From the NCBI GenBank assembly GCA_014529385.2, contig CM043958.1, positions 138,486,398 through 138,550,397 of the forward strand: a stretch of DNA of 64,000 nucleotides, read 5' to 3'. The stretch is from Adiantum capillus-veneris (Eukaryota > Streptophyta > Polypodiopsida > Polypodiales > Pteridaceae). Under the pieces are notes generated by a model. The model was given only the letters and a program-made list of their open reading frames with translations. It had not been told where the DNA came from and made no database searches. Position numbers and translations under genes: made by a program. This document shows positions 22,151 through 33,248 of the stretch, one piece after another; within the stretch, counting starts at the first letter, position 1, and every line of letters begins with the position of its first letter.

Positions 22151-22460
22151 TGTAAGGTATGAGCTTTGTCCTAGACTCACTAGAGTGTGAGTGAATGAGA
22201 GAAGAGTCGAATTATCCCACATGTAATGGTGCAAGGATGTAGAGCTACTTAAAGCTCCTTTCATGAATAAACAAATCCATTCCAAGTTTGCATTGCATGT
22301 CCCTTGTTTATGGTGAGCGTGTGATTGTGTTATGAGTCCAAGCTAATCCATCTTGGAACCTAATTCGCTTGAGTAACAATCTATCCTACACACACTCACT
22401 TGTGTGCACAATGTTTGTGTATCATCCACACTAGCTACTAGCACGATGCCATTCTCATCA
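22151..22460 (+). repeat. Copia 3' LTR
   Basis: TGTAAGGTATGAGC ... CATTCTCATCA, 310 bp, preceded by the polypurine tract CAAGGGGAAGCT. Same layout as the split 5' LTR. Confidence 0.9.
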
Positions 22461-22582
22461 TTAATTCATGGTTTGTCTGTTTCATTTAGATGGGGCATTT
22501 AAAGATTCTCTTTTGTCATTCTCTTGTGTCTATATGCACTCTACTTCACCCTTCACACCTCTCTCTCCCCCCCCCCCCCCCC

Positions 22583-22654
<72 letters not shown>

Positions 22655-22657
22655 TCT
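22461..22657 (+). other. Spacer between two retroelements; possible exon start and poly-C/(CT)n
   Basis: Begins with an acceptor-like TTTCATTTAG ending at 22489, then an open frame (DGAFKDSLLSFSCVYM when joined to the 8186 donor), then 27 consecutive C and about 60 bp (CT)n. The ATTCT at its right end is the target duplication of the next gypsy. Exon status is conjectural. Confidence 0.35.
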
Positions 22658-23344
22658 TGTCACCAAATTTCATTTTGGTCTACTTAAATGAATTTTCTCT
22701 TGCTATAATTGGCCATTCTAGTGAGAGAAAATAAAAACAGTAGAAGTACCAATTATGTACAACGGGAAAAGGAATGTGTTTGTGAACTAGAGAGTTTCAA
22801 AATTTGAATGCATTTCTCACAAGTTCAACAGAATTCGATAAGGATTCAATCGGGATCTTATGGGGCGAAGACATGATATTAATGAATCCAAAAGAGTCCA
22901 AAACGGATCTCGAAAGCATCCGAAAGTAAAAAGGATAACCAAAAGGTGGGAATGGGAGCCAAGGTGTTATTATCCATACTTGCTAATCTAAAGCTATGTG
23001 GCGAAATGTGGTCCACAAGTCTCCCATGCAAAAGATAAGGTGAGAGGAGTGGCTCTTACAAATAGAAAACTGCTTTTCCAAAACCTAGGGTGAGTTTTTT
23101 TGGAATAACTCAAAAAAGAAAGATTTTTTGTTAAAAGGACTCGCTAGACTTGTTGAAAACGGCAAGATGAACATATTTGTAGTTCATAGTTGTTTCATTT
23201 GTGGACCGCAAGAGGGAATTTTTTGCGTTTTCCACAAGGCTGCACTGGAGAGAGTAGGGCAACTTCTGTCTTCCTGTCCCATGAAGCTCCATGCAATCCT
23301 CAGCCAAAAGAAGCTCTCCATGCTCTCCTCAAGGCTCATCATCT

Positions 23345-23396
<52 letters not shown>

Positions 23397-23919
23397 GCTA
23401 TGGTTGCTCAAGTTTATACTATTTAACCATGTAGATTACTACTTCTTAATGCTTACAGATCTTCTTTCCAACTTGATTCTTGCTTAATCCCCCAGATTCT
23501 ATCACCCATGAGGTGTTTAGGGCCTTGGGATTGAGTTCAACGAGGTGTTTTAGGTGAATATTGTTATCACAGACTCTGCCAACTTTTAGAGCTTTCATCT
23601 CTTCAATTTTTTCAGACAAAAGTGCAATTAGTCAGTTGTATTGATTAGAAGCTCTTTTGAAGAAGAAGAGTTTATTAATACAAAGTCCTTTCGGAGGGGG
23701 GGTCGGCTCCAAAAAGTCCATCTCTCAACTCTCAACTGGTGTCGAATTCTTCTCTCTCTCTTTCTTACAATTTCTGTACATGTGTGTCATGTGTGATTGA
23801 ATCTAAGTTGATGCATGCTCTGCAATTGTCATGCTCGAATATGCTCAATGTTACACAATTGATTGATTACTCTAGTTAATCTATAATTTTCGTTGCACCT
23901 TAGTCCCAATTCTCTAGCA
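22658..23919 (+). repeat. 5' LTR of the 22.7-43.0 kb gypsy
   Basis: TGTCACCAAATTTCATTTTG ... TCTCTAGCA, 1262 bp, with (CT)n at about 23343-23395. Aligns with 41072-43044 once the LINE there is removed. Confidence 0.9.
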
Positions 23920-23920
23920 T

Positions 23921-23932
23921 TGGTATTAGAGC
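23921..23932 (+). other. Primer-binding site
   Basis: TGGTATTAGAGC directly after the LTR: initiator-Met type with one change from TGGTATCAGAGC. Confidence 0.85.
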
Positions 23933-24002
23933 ATATCTAGGTTATCTCTTTCTTTTTGAAGAAAGGGGATTTCTAGGATTGAGCAAAGTGGAATAGCTGT
24001 GA

Positions 24003-25266
24003 TTGTTCACACAAAATAGTTATATTTCACAAGGAACTTCTGATTCACAAAGCACCATCACTATGTTTGAACATAATCAAGAAGAGGAGAGAGTAATTGA
24101 CTTCGCCAATTTGGATTTGCACAATAATGTTGTAACTACTGATGGAATTTGGGCACTTGAATTTCTTGCTCACAGGTTACAAAAAGCTATGGAAAATCTT
24201 GCTTTGCAGGCTGTAGTCCAAACACATCTGCAAACAAGAAATCTTATTGTCCCTACTCCCAAAGAGGATTCTCCTATGTAGTCTCGTAAAGAGACTTCAA
24301 AAAGAGGAAATTTTATCGAGCAGAAGAAGCACTCATCACTACAAGAAGATGAAGAAGCCCTCAATGTGAGGCAAAGGGAAAGAAGAAATACAAAGACACG
24401 AGAGACAAATCTCCTGTGAATGAAGAAGATAGTCATGTGTTATCTGATACAGATGTACATCCTAGGAGACATTGAAGAATTCCCTCACCATCACCTCCCT
24501 TTGGGGAGAGAAGTTCTTCAAGATCTCATTCTTCTCGTTGTTCTAGGGAGAGTGAAAACAAGCCTGAGTACAAATGGAGAAAAAAGAAACCATCAAACTC
24601 TCCGTCATCATCAAGCTCATCTAGTTCTGAGAGTATCTCCTACTTAGACAACAATTCTTCCAAAGCACACAAGAGGATAGGCCATCGACTCTCTCATGCT
24701 GCGTGAAAGAGAGCATCTCGCCTAAGAAAGCTCAAGGAAGGAGGTAAAAGCATAACCTTCCTCTCCTTCGATAGAACTTTTGGCAATGTGGACAAAGTTT
24801 TAAGCTTTATCCAGCAATTTGATGTGGCCTTTGGGGATGAAAATTTATCGGAGTCATCCAAACTCCGACATGTTGCTATGCATCTTCAAAAATCAGCCCA
24901 TCAGTGGTGGGCAAGCTTACACTCCAACGAAGATACTCCGAAGACTTGAAAAACATGTAGAGTTGCTATCATGAAGCAATTCTTATCCAATGGGGCTTCT
25001 AACCAAGTGCTTACGACATGGCAAAGCCTAAAGCTCTATGATGGAGAAAACATGCAAAAATATGTGGAAAAGTTTTTCGATTTGCATCTTAAAGCTACAG
25101 TATACAAGCGCATCAGCTTCTCGAAGCAAACACAACAATTTTGTGTTGGGCTTCCTGAAGATTGGAGAAACTATATCAATACACAAAGACCTTGGACCAT
25201 CTCGGAGGTTATCCATCACGCAATGGTAGCCTCCAACATCTTCACGGCTCCTTTGACAAACCAATA
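24003..25266 (+). pseudogene. Ty3/gypsy gag (broken)
   Basis: An N-terminal frame (24003-24281) is followed by a Ser/Arg/Lys-rich linker and then the capsid-like retrotransposon gag core: VLSFIQQFDVAFGDENLSES, HLQKSAHQWWASLHS, AIMKQFLSNGASN, then YVEKFFDLHLKATVYKRISF and FCVGLPEDWRNYI. Stops separate these pieces. The layout (acidic/SR-rich linker before the gag core) matches the gag at 55.3-56.7 kb, so both are the same gypsy lineage. No zinc knuckle is found before RT. The interval from 25267 to 25380 is too short, implying a deletion of knuckle and protease. Confidence 0.82.
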
Positions 25267-25379
25267 AAAAGTTCTATTTTGGCTTACATGATATTTGTCA
25301 AGGATGTTTCTAAAAATAATGTTGACTCTTCTAATGGTTCATGAAAGAAAGTGATTTCCATTCATTTCTAAATGAATGT

Positions 25380-26293
25380 GTTGATCTTTTTATCAATGAC
25401 ATCTTGGGAGAGTTACCTCCTAAAAGGGGGGATGAAGACCATAGGATTGAGTTTATACCAGGAAGCTCTCCTCCTAACAAGCCTCCGTATCGAGTCTCAT
25501 GAGCTCAACAAGAGGAGATTATGTCACAAGATAATAACTTGTGCAAAAAGGAATGGTAAGACCTAGCTCTTCACCATTTTGTTCTCCTGTCTTATTAGTG
25601 CACAAAAAGGATGATACATATAGAATGTGTGTAGACTATCGTGTATTAAATAAGATGACAGTGAAGAACATATTTCAAGTCCCAAGGATTGAGGATTTGT
25701 TTGATAAGCTACAAGGATCTACTTACTTTAGTAGAATAGACCTTAAAAGTAGCTATCATCAAATAGAAATTGTACTAGAAGATATTCACAAGACAGCCTT
25801 CAGGACCACCTTTGGCTTGATGAATATATTGTCATGCCTTTTGGGTTGACAAATGCTCTAGCCACATTCAATCAAATAATGGAAAGAATTTTTTGCGTAC
25901 ATAGGGCTTACACTGCTCGATGATATCATAATCTACTCTAAGTCCTTAGAAGAATACAAAGAGCATCTCAAAGCAGTGTTACAAGCATTGCAAGAGAATA
26001 ATTTTTTTGTTAATTGCAAAAAGAGTGAATTCTTCTTAGAAGAGATTCAATATTTAGGTCATATTATCTCAAAGGATGGTATTCATATGGGTCCACAAAA
26101 CCTTAAGTTGATAAATGGATGACCTGAACCAAGGAATCTACATAAGCTATGAAGTTTTATTGGAATGTGCTCATACTCGACCAAGGAAGACCATTACACA
26201 AGAAGAACATCAAGTATGTATGGACTAAAAAGGAGAGAAAATCCTTCACTGAGCTTGAAGAGAGACTCACAACTCAACCCATCTTAGTGCTAG
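25380..26293 (+). pseudogene. Ty3/gypsy reverse transcriptase and start of RNase H (broken)
   Basis: Broken frames give the pre-RT P-P-x-R-x-P-Y-R-V-S region, RT core [49 protein letters not shown], a damaged catalytic box near 25920, LVNCKKS-like and YLGHIIS-like motifs, and the RNase H entry (KKERKSFTELEERLTTQPIL). The coding sequence is cut at 26293 by the Tat element and resumes at 37713. Confidence 0.85.
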
Positions 26294-26816
26294 TGACGGG
26301 AGCAAAGCGACACCCGAACCCCGATGGCCTCTAAAACGCCGGGGGCCGATGGCACGCCTCGAGCGTCTCACGGTAAAGCGAACAGAGGGCACCACCTAGC
26401 TTTGAGCAGCTAGGACGCAGACCATGGTGATGTGAACACCGCAAACTTACACACACACACACACACACAAAGATTGACAAATGGTGAAAACCCTCGGGGG
26501 TGTGAGGGAGAATTATTTCTGCAATATTTACAATGACCTTCCTTCCGGCGAGGCGGCACACCGTGGTGATAGAGAGGTAGGGAGAAGAGATGGTGAGACT
26601 ACTTGGTGCGTTCTCTAAAAACGACTCGATGATTGTGAAACTTGCTACCAAGAACGTGCATGTGTGTGTGCATCGACCATTGGAGTTGAGAGGTGGACGT
26701 AGCTCCCTTCACATGGTGCAATTCTCAAAGCAAACCATCACACAAGTTCCCTCCCCGTGATGCCAATAGTGTCAATTCTTCCCACTAAAACTCTACCAAG
26801 TGCTGACCTCTCATGA

Positions 26817-26856
<40 letters not shown>

Positions 26857-27869
26857 ATAGTGACCTCTTAGTGCCCTTTTATAGGTGTTGGCTGCTTGGA
26901 TTAGGGTAATCTCGGTTTGATTAGGGTAAGCTAATTGGGGAGACAAAGCAAGGCGGTGGGCCGGTGTGGTTGACCCTTGTTTTGTCTTGGGAGTTATTTA
27001 AAAATGCAAACCTCTAGGTGGGCCTTTGTGACCATCACCTAGAGAGAGGGAATTTACAAATTGGGAATTTTACAAGGCTTGGGTGAAAACTGAAAAAATG
27101 ATGATGTTAACCTACGGTTTATTGAAAATGGTGTCGTGGTTACGTGATGCCGGCGATGGGGCGTTGCCGGTGCGTCAGTGTAGCACGTACATCTTTTTGG
27201 GGTCGGCCGAGGCATGCCTTCGGTGCCTTTGCTCTTTTTGTTGTCGGTGTCGCGCGATTCGGCTTTCCTTCTTCTTTGTCGATGTCGTTCGGCTTTTCTT
27301 CTTCTTTTATGTTGTGAGTGTGCGTATATGCGTGTGTGTGTGTGTGTGTGTGTATGCAAAAATGTATGTGCATAGGCGTGTATAAGTGTGCGTGTGTGTT
27401 TGTGAGTATGTGTATATGTATAGGTGTGTGCGCGAGCGTGCGTGGGAACGGGGGGGTGTATGTGTATAAATATATATTTGATTTTCTTTTTTCGGTTGGC
27501 GACGCAGAGGCGGGGGTGAAGATGGAGTTAGAGAGGGGGTGGGTGCGCAACATGTGTGTGTGGTGTGTATGTGTGTGTGTGTGTGTGTGTATGTGTGTTG
27601 CTTCACAGCGGCGCCTACGGGCTGTGTGTGAGCACGAGCGGGGGGGTGAAAACGCGGCCGCCTACGGGCTGTGTACAGAGCGCGAGAGAGAGAGAATGAG
27701 GGTAGGGTGAGGTGGTGAGGGAGGGGAGAGGGGATGGGGGGGGGGGGGGGGGGGGGGGGTGGCTGTGTATGGCCGAGAGCGCGCGGGCGGGGTGTGGGCG
27801 AGCGTGAGGCCCGGATGGGGTAGTCGACAGAGGGTGAGACAAAGGGGGGGGGGGGGGGTTTATGTAGTC

Positions 27870-27954
<85 letters not shown>

Positions 27955-28044
27955 AGGTGGTTCCCACCAAGGAAAGAGAGGGGATAGGGGTTGGGGGGGG
28001 GGGGGTGAGAGGGTAGGGTGGAGGTTTAGAGGATAGAGGGAGAG

Positions 28045-28112
<68 letters not shown>

Positions 28113-28315
28113 TCCCTAAGGTCCGCGGGGCCTTCCTAAAGGAGAGAGTGAGAGAGAGCTAGAGTTAGGGCTAGGTGAAGGGGGGGGGGGGGAATATTAG
28201 AAGGTGGTCCGCCAGGAAGAAAACGGGGGGGGGGGGGATATTAGAAGGTGGTCCTCCAGGAAGAAAACGGGGGGGGAGGGGGGAGGTATGTAGTAAAGCC
28301 GAAAGGAGTGTGGAC

Positions 28316-28360
<45 letters not shown>

Positions 28361-28753
28361 TAGCGGCCCACTGGGGCTGGGGTGTGGACAAGTAGAGAGA
28401 GAGAGAGAAAAAAAAATCTTTGAAAGAGAGAGAGAGGATAATATCTGTGGCGGCCCGCCGTAGGGTGTGACAGAGGCACCGATGCACCTACCGGGCCGGG
28501 TGATGCAGCGGCGGCAGAGTAGGAGAGAGAGAGAATATTGGCGGAGCCGGGCAGTAGGAGAGAGAGAGCTCGTCTTTTGGCGATAATGGAGGGGTGTGGC
28601 CAAACTGGCGGCACCCCACTAGTGGTTAACCTGGGGGGGGGGGGGGGGGGTATGGTGAATGATAAGGGCTTTTTTTTTTTCTCCTCTTGGTAACAAGCCT
28701 TCCCTTTCTTAGGGTGTGGTTCTCACGGTCACAGTTTCGAAAGCCGACCATCA
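26294..28753 (-). repeat. Left LTR of the Tat-like element (3' LTR in sense)
   Basis: TGACGGGAGCAAAGCGACAC ... AAGCCGACCATCA. Contains poly-C of 35 (26821-26855), (GT)n, (GA)n, and poly-G runs including 40 G at 28318-28357. Aligns with 35401-37708. The left copy also carries an extra tandem GGTGGTCCGCCAGGAAGAAA unit (28203 and 28245) missing on the right. Confidence 0.92.
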
Positions 28754-28780
28754 TTAGCCCTCCCATCTAGCTAGAGGCAT

Positions 28781-29122
28781 TCATGCTTCTAGCCCTTCCT
28801 CTGCATCTTTAGTTGTGGAGCTAGAGGGTTCTCCCTCTTCTAGAATGTGTAGCATGAACTCTGGATTAAACCTAAGAAAATACCTTTTCAGCCTCCATCC
28901 ATTGACTCTAGTCTTGTGAATTCTCCGATCTGCTTCCATCACCTTATAGCTGCCGTTGTCATAGCGTTTCTTGACGATGAATGGTCCTTCCCATCTAGGT
29001 TGAAATTTCTTGTCCTTCCTGGTGTCAAATCTGTTGTCGTATCTCAGTACTAACATACCTTTTTCCAGGCCCTTCTCTTTAAGCCCTTGATTGAAAGTGA
29101 GCCGTTGTCGTTCTGCCTGCAC
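28781..29122 (-). CDS. Tat-like pol C-terminus
   Basis: 113 residues: KGMLVLRYDNRFDTRKDKKF, QPRWEGPFIVKKRYDNGSYK, then VNGWRLKRYF. This is the integrase GPY/F-like C-terminal module (RWEGPF). It ends about 30 bp before the polypurine tract. Confidence 0.85.
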   Translation of the reverse strand: MQAERQRLTFNQGLKEKGLEKGMLVLRYDNRFDTRKDKKFQPRWEGPFIVKKRYDNGSYKVMEADRRIHKTRVNGWRLKRYFLRFNPEFMLHILEEGEPSSSTTKDAEEGLEA

Positions 29123-29323
29123 TGCAAAGTGATTGATTGCTTCTTCCCTATTTAGTTGGAGCCTCTCCAGATCCAGGATGTGGTTTTGGAGATTTACAAT
29201 TGGGCGCTATATCTGGCTAGCCAAGACTCGTAAGGTGGCTATCTGTACCTCAATGGGTAGAATTGCCTCTTTCCCATAAACTAGATGGAAAGGGGTGAAA
29301 CCTAGTGATTGTCGGAACGTCGT

Positions 29324-29964
29324 TCAGTAGGCCCAAAGAGCTGCCATGAGATGTTTATCCCAGTCTCCTGTGTGATTGTTCACCTGCTTTGTGATGATTT
29401 TGCAGATCATTCCATTTACCTTCTCTACCAGACCATTGCATTGTGGATAGTATGGTGTGGAATGTCGGCGTGTGATGCCTAACTTTTTCATCAGTTCTCC
29501 CACCAGATCGCCTCTGAAACCTGGTCCTCTATCCGATATTACCTTTAGAGGAGTACCAAAACGGCAACAGATATGCTCAAAAATGAACTTTGCTACCTCT
29601 TGGGCTGTAATGCGGGTGGTGGTTGTTGCTTCTGCCCATCGAGTCATGTAGTCTACACCCACTATGACGTACAGTTTACCTGATTGGGCCCTTGGTAAAG
29701 GATCGATTGCATCTATTCTCCATTTCTCAAATGGACCAAATGAGATGATAAGAGTTTGTGGCTCGTAGGTTAATGTGCGATCTCACTGGCCACTTGACAA
29801 GCCTTGCATGTTTTACACCAATGGTGTACATCCCTGTTCAAGCTAGGCCAAGAGTATCCTGCTTGTAGAATCTTCCTACTGGTGATATCTAGAGCAAAAT
29901 GACCGCCGCAGACGCCATCATGGCAACTTGAAATTACCTCTGTGATCTCACTGGAGGTTGGCAC
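29324..29964 (-). pseudogene. Tat-like integrase, zinc domain and catalytic core
   Basis: Zinc-binding HHCC at 29964-29770: SSCHDGVCGGHFALDITSRK and HHWCKTCKACQ. Core at 29662-29324: GVDYMTRWAEATTT (first or near-first Asp region), LKVISDRGPGFRG (second Asp) and NGLVEKVNGMI (catalytic Glu), giving D-D-E. A frame break lies between the two parts (about 29663-29770). The core then runs on through LWAYRT-like sequence toward the C-terminal tail. Confidence 0.88.
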
Positions 29965-30081
29965 CCGCCTAAGAATCTAATCCTTGCCCTTACAATACAA
30001 GTGGTCGTTTACAAGGCGGTATCTGGTAGCCTTCCTTACCAGCCACTACTTCTGGCCTTTGGTGTATTCTTCCGGACATTC

Positions 30082-31320
30082 TCATGTGTTAAGAAAGCTG
30101 ACGATATCAGGCATAGCATCACTACCTTGAAAGAAGGGTAGCTTCAGTTTGATTGCTCCTATGGAAACATCTTGTATTCTTTCTTTGGCTAGAGCATCTG
30201 CCTCCTGATTTTCTACTCTGGGGACATGAAATAGTTTCATTGCTTCAAATTTCCTTAGAAGATCCTTAACTTGGCGTAGTTGACCAAGGAAAACCTCATT
30301 TTTACAAACCCAGGTGCCATTTATCTGCCTTATCAAAAGCAAAGCATCACCAAATACATTTAGGCGCTGAATTCCTTGTGAAATACATTGTTCCAACCCA
30401 AGAATTAGGGCTGCATAGTCTGCTTCATTGTTGGAGTGGGAGTGTAATAATTGCCCGATGGAGAATACTCTTTCTTGTTGCTCATCGAAAATGACTATGC
30501 TTGCTGCAGACTGGTCCATTGTTCTCTTGTATGCTCTGTCAAAGAAAACAGAGTGAGCTCTTTCTAGCCTAGGACTCTCTACCATTGGTGTTTCTTCCAT
30601 GTTGACCTTTAGCTTCTTCTCATATTGGCAATGAGTGAGAATTCCCGCTAAACTAGCCCCGGTGGAGTTTTCTACTTGCATGGTGTAGTCAAACTCTTGT
30701 AATCTAATTAGCCACTTAGAGATCCTAGATGAGACATCCATGTGTCGCATTACATATGGGAAAACCTCCTCCATTGTCAGGATTACAAAGGGTCTAGGCA
30801 GGAGATAGGAGCGGAACTTTGTGGTAGCAAACATTAGTGCCAGAACCATGTGTTCTACTTCGGTAAATCCCTTTTCTAACGGGGTCATGACACGACTAGA
30901 GAAGTAAATAGGACGCATGAAAGAAGTTTGGGGGTCCTTTTGCATTAGCACGGCTCCGAGTGTATCACTTCCTACACTAGGGTTCACATAAAATGGCTCG
31001 TCCCACTTAGGGGGTGACATGGTGGGAAGCTTAGCTAGGATTTGCTTTACCTCGATAAATTGCTGCTCATTTTCTTCGCTCCATGAGAAGACATCCCTCT
31101 GGGTGATTTGTTGTAGAGGGAGGACCACTTGAGATAGCAAGTGAATGAACCTGCTTAAGTATCTTACCTTCTGAAGGAAAGAAACCAACTGCTTAGCGGT
31201 GGTGGGTGACGACAAAGATATCAGGGCTTGAATCTTGCTAGGGTGAGCCTGAATCCCTTTTGCTGAAATTACATGGCCAAGGAGAGTGACTTTGCTTTCA
31301 CCAATGTGACACTTATCCAC
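30082..31320 (-). CDS. Tat-like RT connection, RNase H and second archaeal-type RNase H
   Basis: 412 residues. N-terminus: KCHIGESKVTLLGHVISAKG, the end of RT. Residues about 90-190: the gypsy RNase H (SVGSDTLGAVLMQKDPQ, YFSSRVMTPLEKGFTEVEH). Residues about 270-390: a second RNase H fold (AASIVIFDEQQERVFSIGQL, NNEADYAALILGLEQCISQG, LNVFGDALLLIRQINGTW, RVENQEADALAKER). In this domain the Glu of NNEAD, the Asp of FGDALL and the terminal NQEAD match the catalytic set of RVT_3/archaeal-type RNase H. The duplicated RNase H defines the Tat lineage. Confidence 0.9.
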   Translation of the reverse strand: MDKCHIGESKVTLLGHVISAKGIQAHPSKIQALISLSSPTTAKQLVSFLQKVRYLSRFIHLLSQVVLPLQQITQRDVFSWSEENEQQFIEVKQILAKLPTMSPPKWDEPFYVNPSVGSDTLGAVLMQKDPQTSFMRPIYFSSRVMTPLEKGFTEVEHMVLALMFATTKFRSYLLPRPFVILTMEEVFPYVMRHMDVSSRISKWLIRLQEFDYTMQVENSTGASLAGILTHCQYEKKLKVNMEETPMVESPRLERAHSVFFDRAYKRTMDQSAASIVIFDEQQERVFSIGQLLHSHSNNEADYAALILGLEQCISQGIQRLNVFGDALLLIRQINGTWVCKNEVFLGQLRQVKDLLRKFEAMKLFHVPRVENQEADALAKERIQDVSIGAIKLKLPFFQGSDAMPDIVSFLNT

Positions 31321-32025
31321 GTTGAGTTAGCCACCCAACGTTTGCAGCCTGGTTAAGCCATCATAGACTTTGTTTAAATGAAGGGCTCATGAACTATAGA
31401 TGCAAAAATCATCTATGAAAACCCGTATTGATGTTCCAAAGTAGGGTTGGAAGACAAAGGTCACATAGCACTGAAATGTGGCTGGGGCGTTAGTGAGGCC
31501 AAAAGGCATCACCCTGCAAGCAAAGCATCCCCAAGGTGTGATGAAGGTTGTCTTCTTCTGATCTTCTTCCGCAATGCTAATCTAGAAGTATCCTGAGTAG
31601 CCATCGCACACTGTGTATCGTTCGTGACGCGCCACTTTGTTGAGAATTTCGTCCTGGAATGGGAGGGGAAAGTGATCCCTCTTCATGGCTGCATTGAGAG
31701 GTTTATAGTCCACACAGACTCTCCACTTACCATTTTTTTTTGGTGTGACTACTACTGGGGAGACCCATTCTGAGTCTTCGACAGAGTAGATGAAACCTGC
31801 TTGTAGCAAACTTCTCACTTCTTTAAGTAGTGCCTCTTGTTGGATTACTCCAAGTCTTCTGAGATTCTGCACTACGGGTTTACTGCCTTCCTTGAGTTTT
31901 ATGTGGTGTTGCACTACTGTATTTCCTGTGATCTTATCATAGCCATCAATGAACAAAGTAGTGAGGTTACCTAGCATGGAGACATATTCCTTCCTTTCTT
32001 CATCGGTTAACTCATTTGAGAGCAT
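31321..32025 (-). pseudogene. Tat-like reverse transcriptase (stops present)
   Basis: 31582-32025 encodes the N-terminal half: QHHIKLKEGSKPVVQNLRRL, SEWVSPVVVTPKKNGKWRVC, VDYKPLNAAMKRDHFPLPF, CDGYSGYF. Beyond a stop, the frame continues ([26 protein letters not shown]) to a catalytic box V-F-I-D-D-F at about 31400-31415 with both Asp present, then a thumb region with two more stops. So the copy has a preserved active site but cannot give one protein without readthrough. Confidence 0.88.
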
Positions 32026-33248
32026 TTTTGTAACTTACATGCATCCTCTAAGGATTGCGTACCTGATGGTTCCTCTTGGTTTGTAAGGGGTGTTTCAGAT
32101 TGTGTCAATATTTTTGGGTCTTTAAGAATGACCCCCATCACTTCAATGCTACTGTTGCTTCCGTCGGTGGTGGTTGTCTCTTCTCCTGAGGTAGACGAAT
32201 AGTCGCTGGTGGACTCATCTTCTGAAGCCTCCAAGATCATGTTGCGTTGCTTCCTAGTCCTCATGTCGTAGAATATGGACTTCCCTTTAGCGTCCTTCAT
32301 CTGAATCATTCCGGTGCTCCAGTCTTGTTTAGCTTCCATAGCCATAAGCCAAGGCCTCCCAAGAATGATGGGGTAGCCCTCCCCTTTGTGTGGCATGACA
32401 AAGATGTCTACCTCCACTTCTGTATTGAATGCTTTTACTTTGACCGCATTCACAATGCCCACGCATTTCACTCTTACATTATTTGCCATTTTGGCTCGGC
32501 AGGGTGTCGGCCTACTTACCTCTAGTCCTAGATGGTGCATCATCTTTTCACTCATGACGCATATTTGCGCGCCACTATCTATGTAGATGTTTGAGATTCG
32601 TTGCCCCTTGATGTGGGCATCCATGGTTGGTAGGATGTCGTCGAGATCCCTTCCAGAGATAGCCCCAGCTATCCTAGGTCTTGATTTCCTGGTACTCACG
32701 ATTTTTGTCCATTGCCTCCTCATTCTTGGTGCAAGGTGGAGTAATTGGGGCCAAGTTATCTTCGGGCCCTGCATCAATACATCATGAACTAAGTTATAGG
32801 GTTTTGCATACTCACCTAGTGAGAAATCCATGATGTCTACCTTCCGTCGCGGTTTAGCTGCTTGCTTGCTAGACTCGGCCTTCCCTTTCATTTTCTCTTC
32901 TCTTTGAGAGGCTTCCTCGTGCCTGGCATGCTTCACTCCCATAGCATCCACTTCTTCTACCTTCGCTTTCCCTTTGTGCTTCTCTCGAACCGATTCTTCT
33001 ACCTTTGCCTTCCCTTTAGCCTCCAAGCTAATAACACTCACCCCTTGGTTCACAGCAGGTGGTGGGGGTAGTGGTGGAATGAGAGGTTGTGGTGGTGGTT
33101 GTTGTTGTACACGTGATCGAAGGATCTGGACCGGTGGGATCGGCCCTGGTTGCCTAGGTGGTGGTGGTCTTGCTCTTGGTGAAGAGATCTGATTCTGTCT
33201 CCCCCCTCTATTGAAATTCTGCCTCCTTGGATGTGGACAGTAGTACAT
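32007..33248 (-). CDS. Tat-like gag C-terminus and aspartic protease
   Basis: 413 residues. It opens with the end of the gag zinc knuckle (YYCPHPRR), a Pro-rich stretch, then a Lys/Glu repeat region (KGKAKVEE twice). The protease follows: active site IYIDSGAQICVMS near residue 224 (about 32575), and LGRPWLMAMEA near residue 310, the usual I-L-G-R-P/D-W-L motif. The start shown is just the first Met; the real frame joins gag. Protease cleaves Gag-Pol. The tail is Ser/Thr/Glu-rich and overlaps the RT frame by 19 bp. Confidence 0.85.
   Translation of the reverse strand: MYYCPHPRRQNFNRGGRQNQISSPRARPPPPRQPGPIPPVQILRSRVQQQPPPQPLIPPLPPPPAVNQGVSVISLEAKGKAKVEESVREKHKGKAKVEEVDAMGVKHARHEEASQREEKMKGKAESSKQAAKPRRKVDIMDFSLGEYAKPYNLVHDVLMQGPKITWPQLLHLAPRMRRQWTKIVSTRKSRPRIAGAISGRDLDDILPTMDAHIKGQRISNIYIDSGAQICVMSEKMMHHLGLEVSRPTPCRAKMANNVRVKCVGIVNAVKVKAFNTEVEVDIFVMPHKGEGYPIILGRPWLMAMEAKQDWSTGMIQMKDAKGKSIFYDMRTRKQRNMILEASEDESTSDYSSTSGEETTTTDGSNSSIEVMGVILKDPKILTQSETPLTNQEEPSGTQSLEDACKLQKCSQMS

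Larger units (their letters stand above)
8338..22460 (+). mobile_element. Ty1/copia element, gag-only (TR-GAG-like), hosting nested insertions
   Basis: The 3' LTR (22151-22460) matches a 5' LTR that is split in two (8338-8447 and 15437-15646) by another retroelement. An initiator-Met-type primer site TGGTATCAGAGC follows the 5' LTR at 15649, and a purine tract CAAGGGGAAGCT precedes the 3' LTR. The interior encodes only copia gag and a zinc knuckle (20285-21850). No protease, integrase or RT is visible. That makes it non-autonomous by structure. A PLE and a solo LTR are also inserted. Flanks (ATTAT left, TTAAT right) do not give a clean target duplication. Confidence 0.82.

Noticed and set aside
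8338-22460. Clean target duplication for the copia element
   Set aside because: The flanks are ATTAT and TTAAT; they do not match without assuming changes, so no duplication is claimed.
27054-27710. His/Thr-rich and Val/Cys-rich reading frames (also at 36211-36795)
   Set aside because: They come from (GT)n/(CA)n tracts in both Tat LTRs and are not conserved as proteins.
28171-28614. Pro-rich and Gly-rich frames over poly-G runs
   Set aside because: Low-complexity shadows of homopolymer runs on both strands.
32247-33192. Plus-strand frames opposite the Tat protease
   Set aside because: Shadows of the minus-strand protease/gag coding region.
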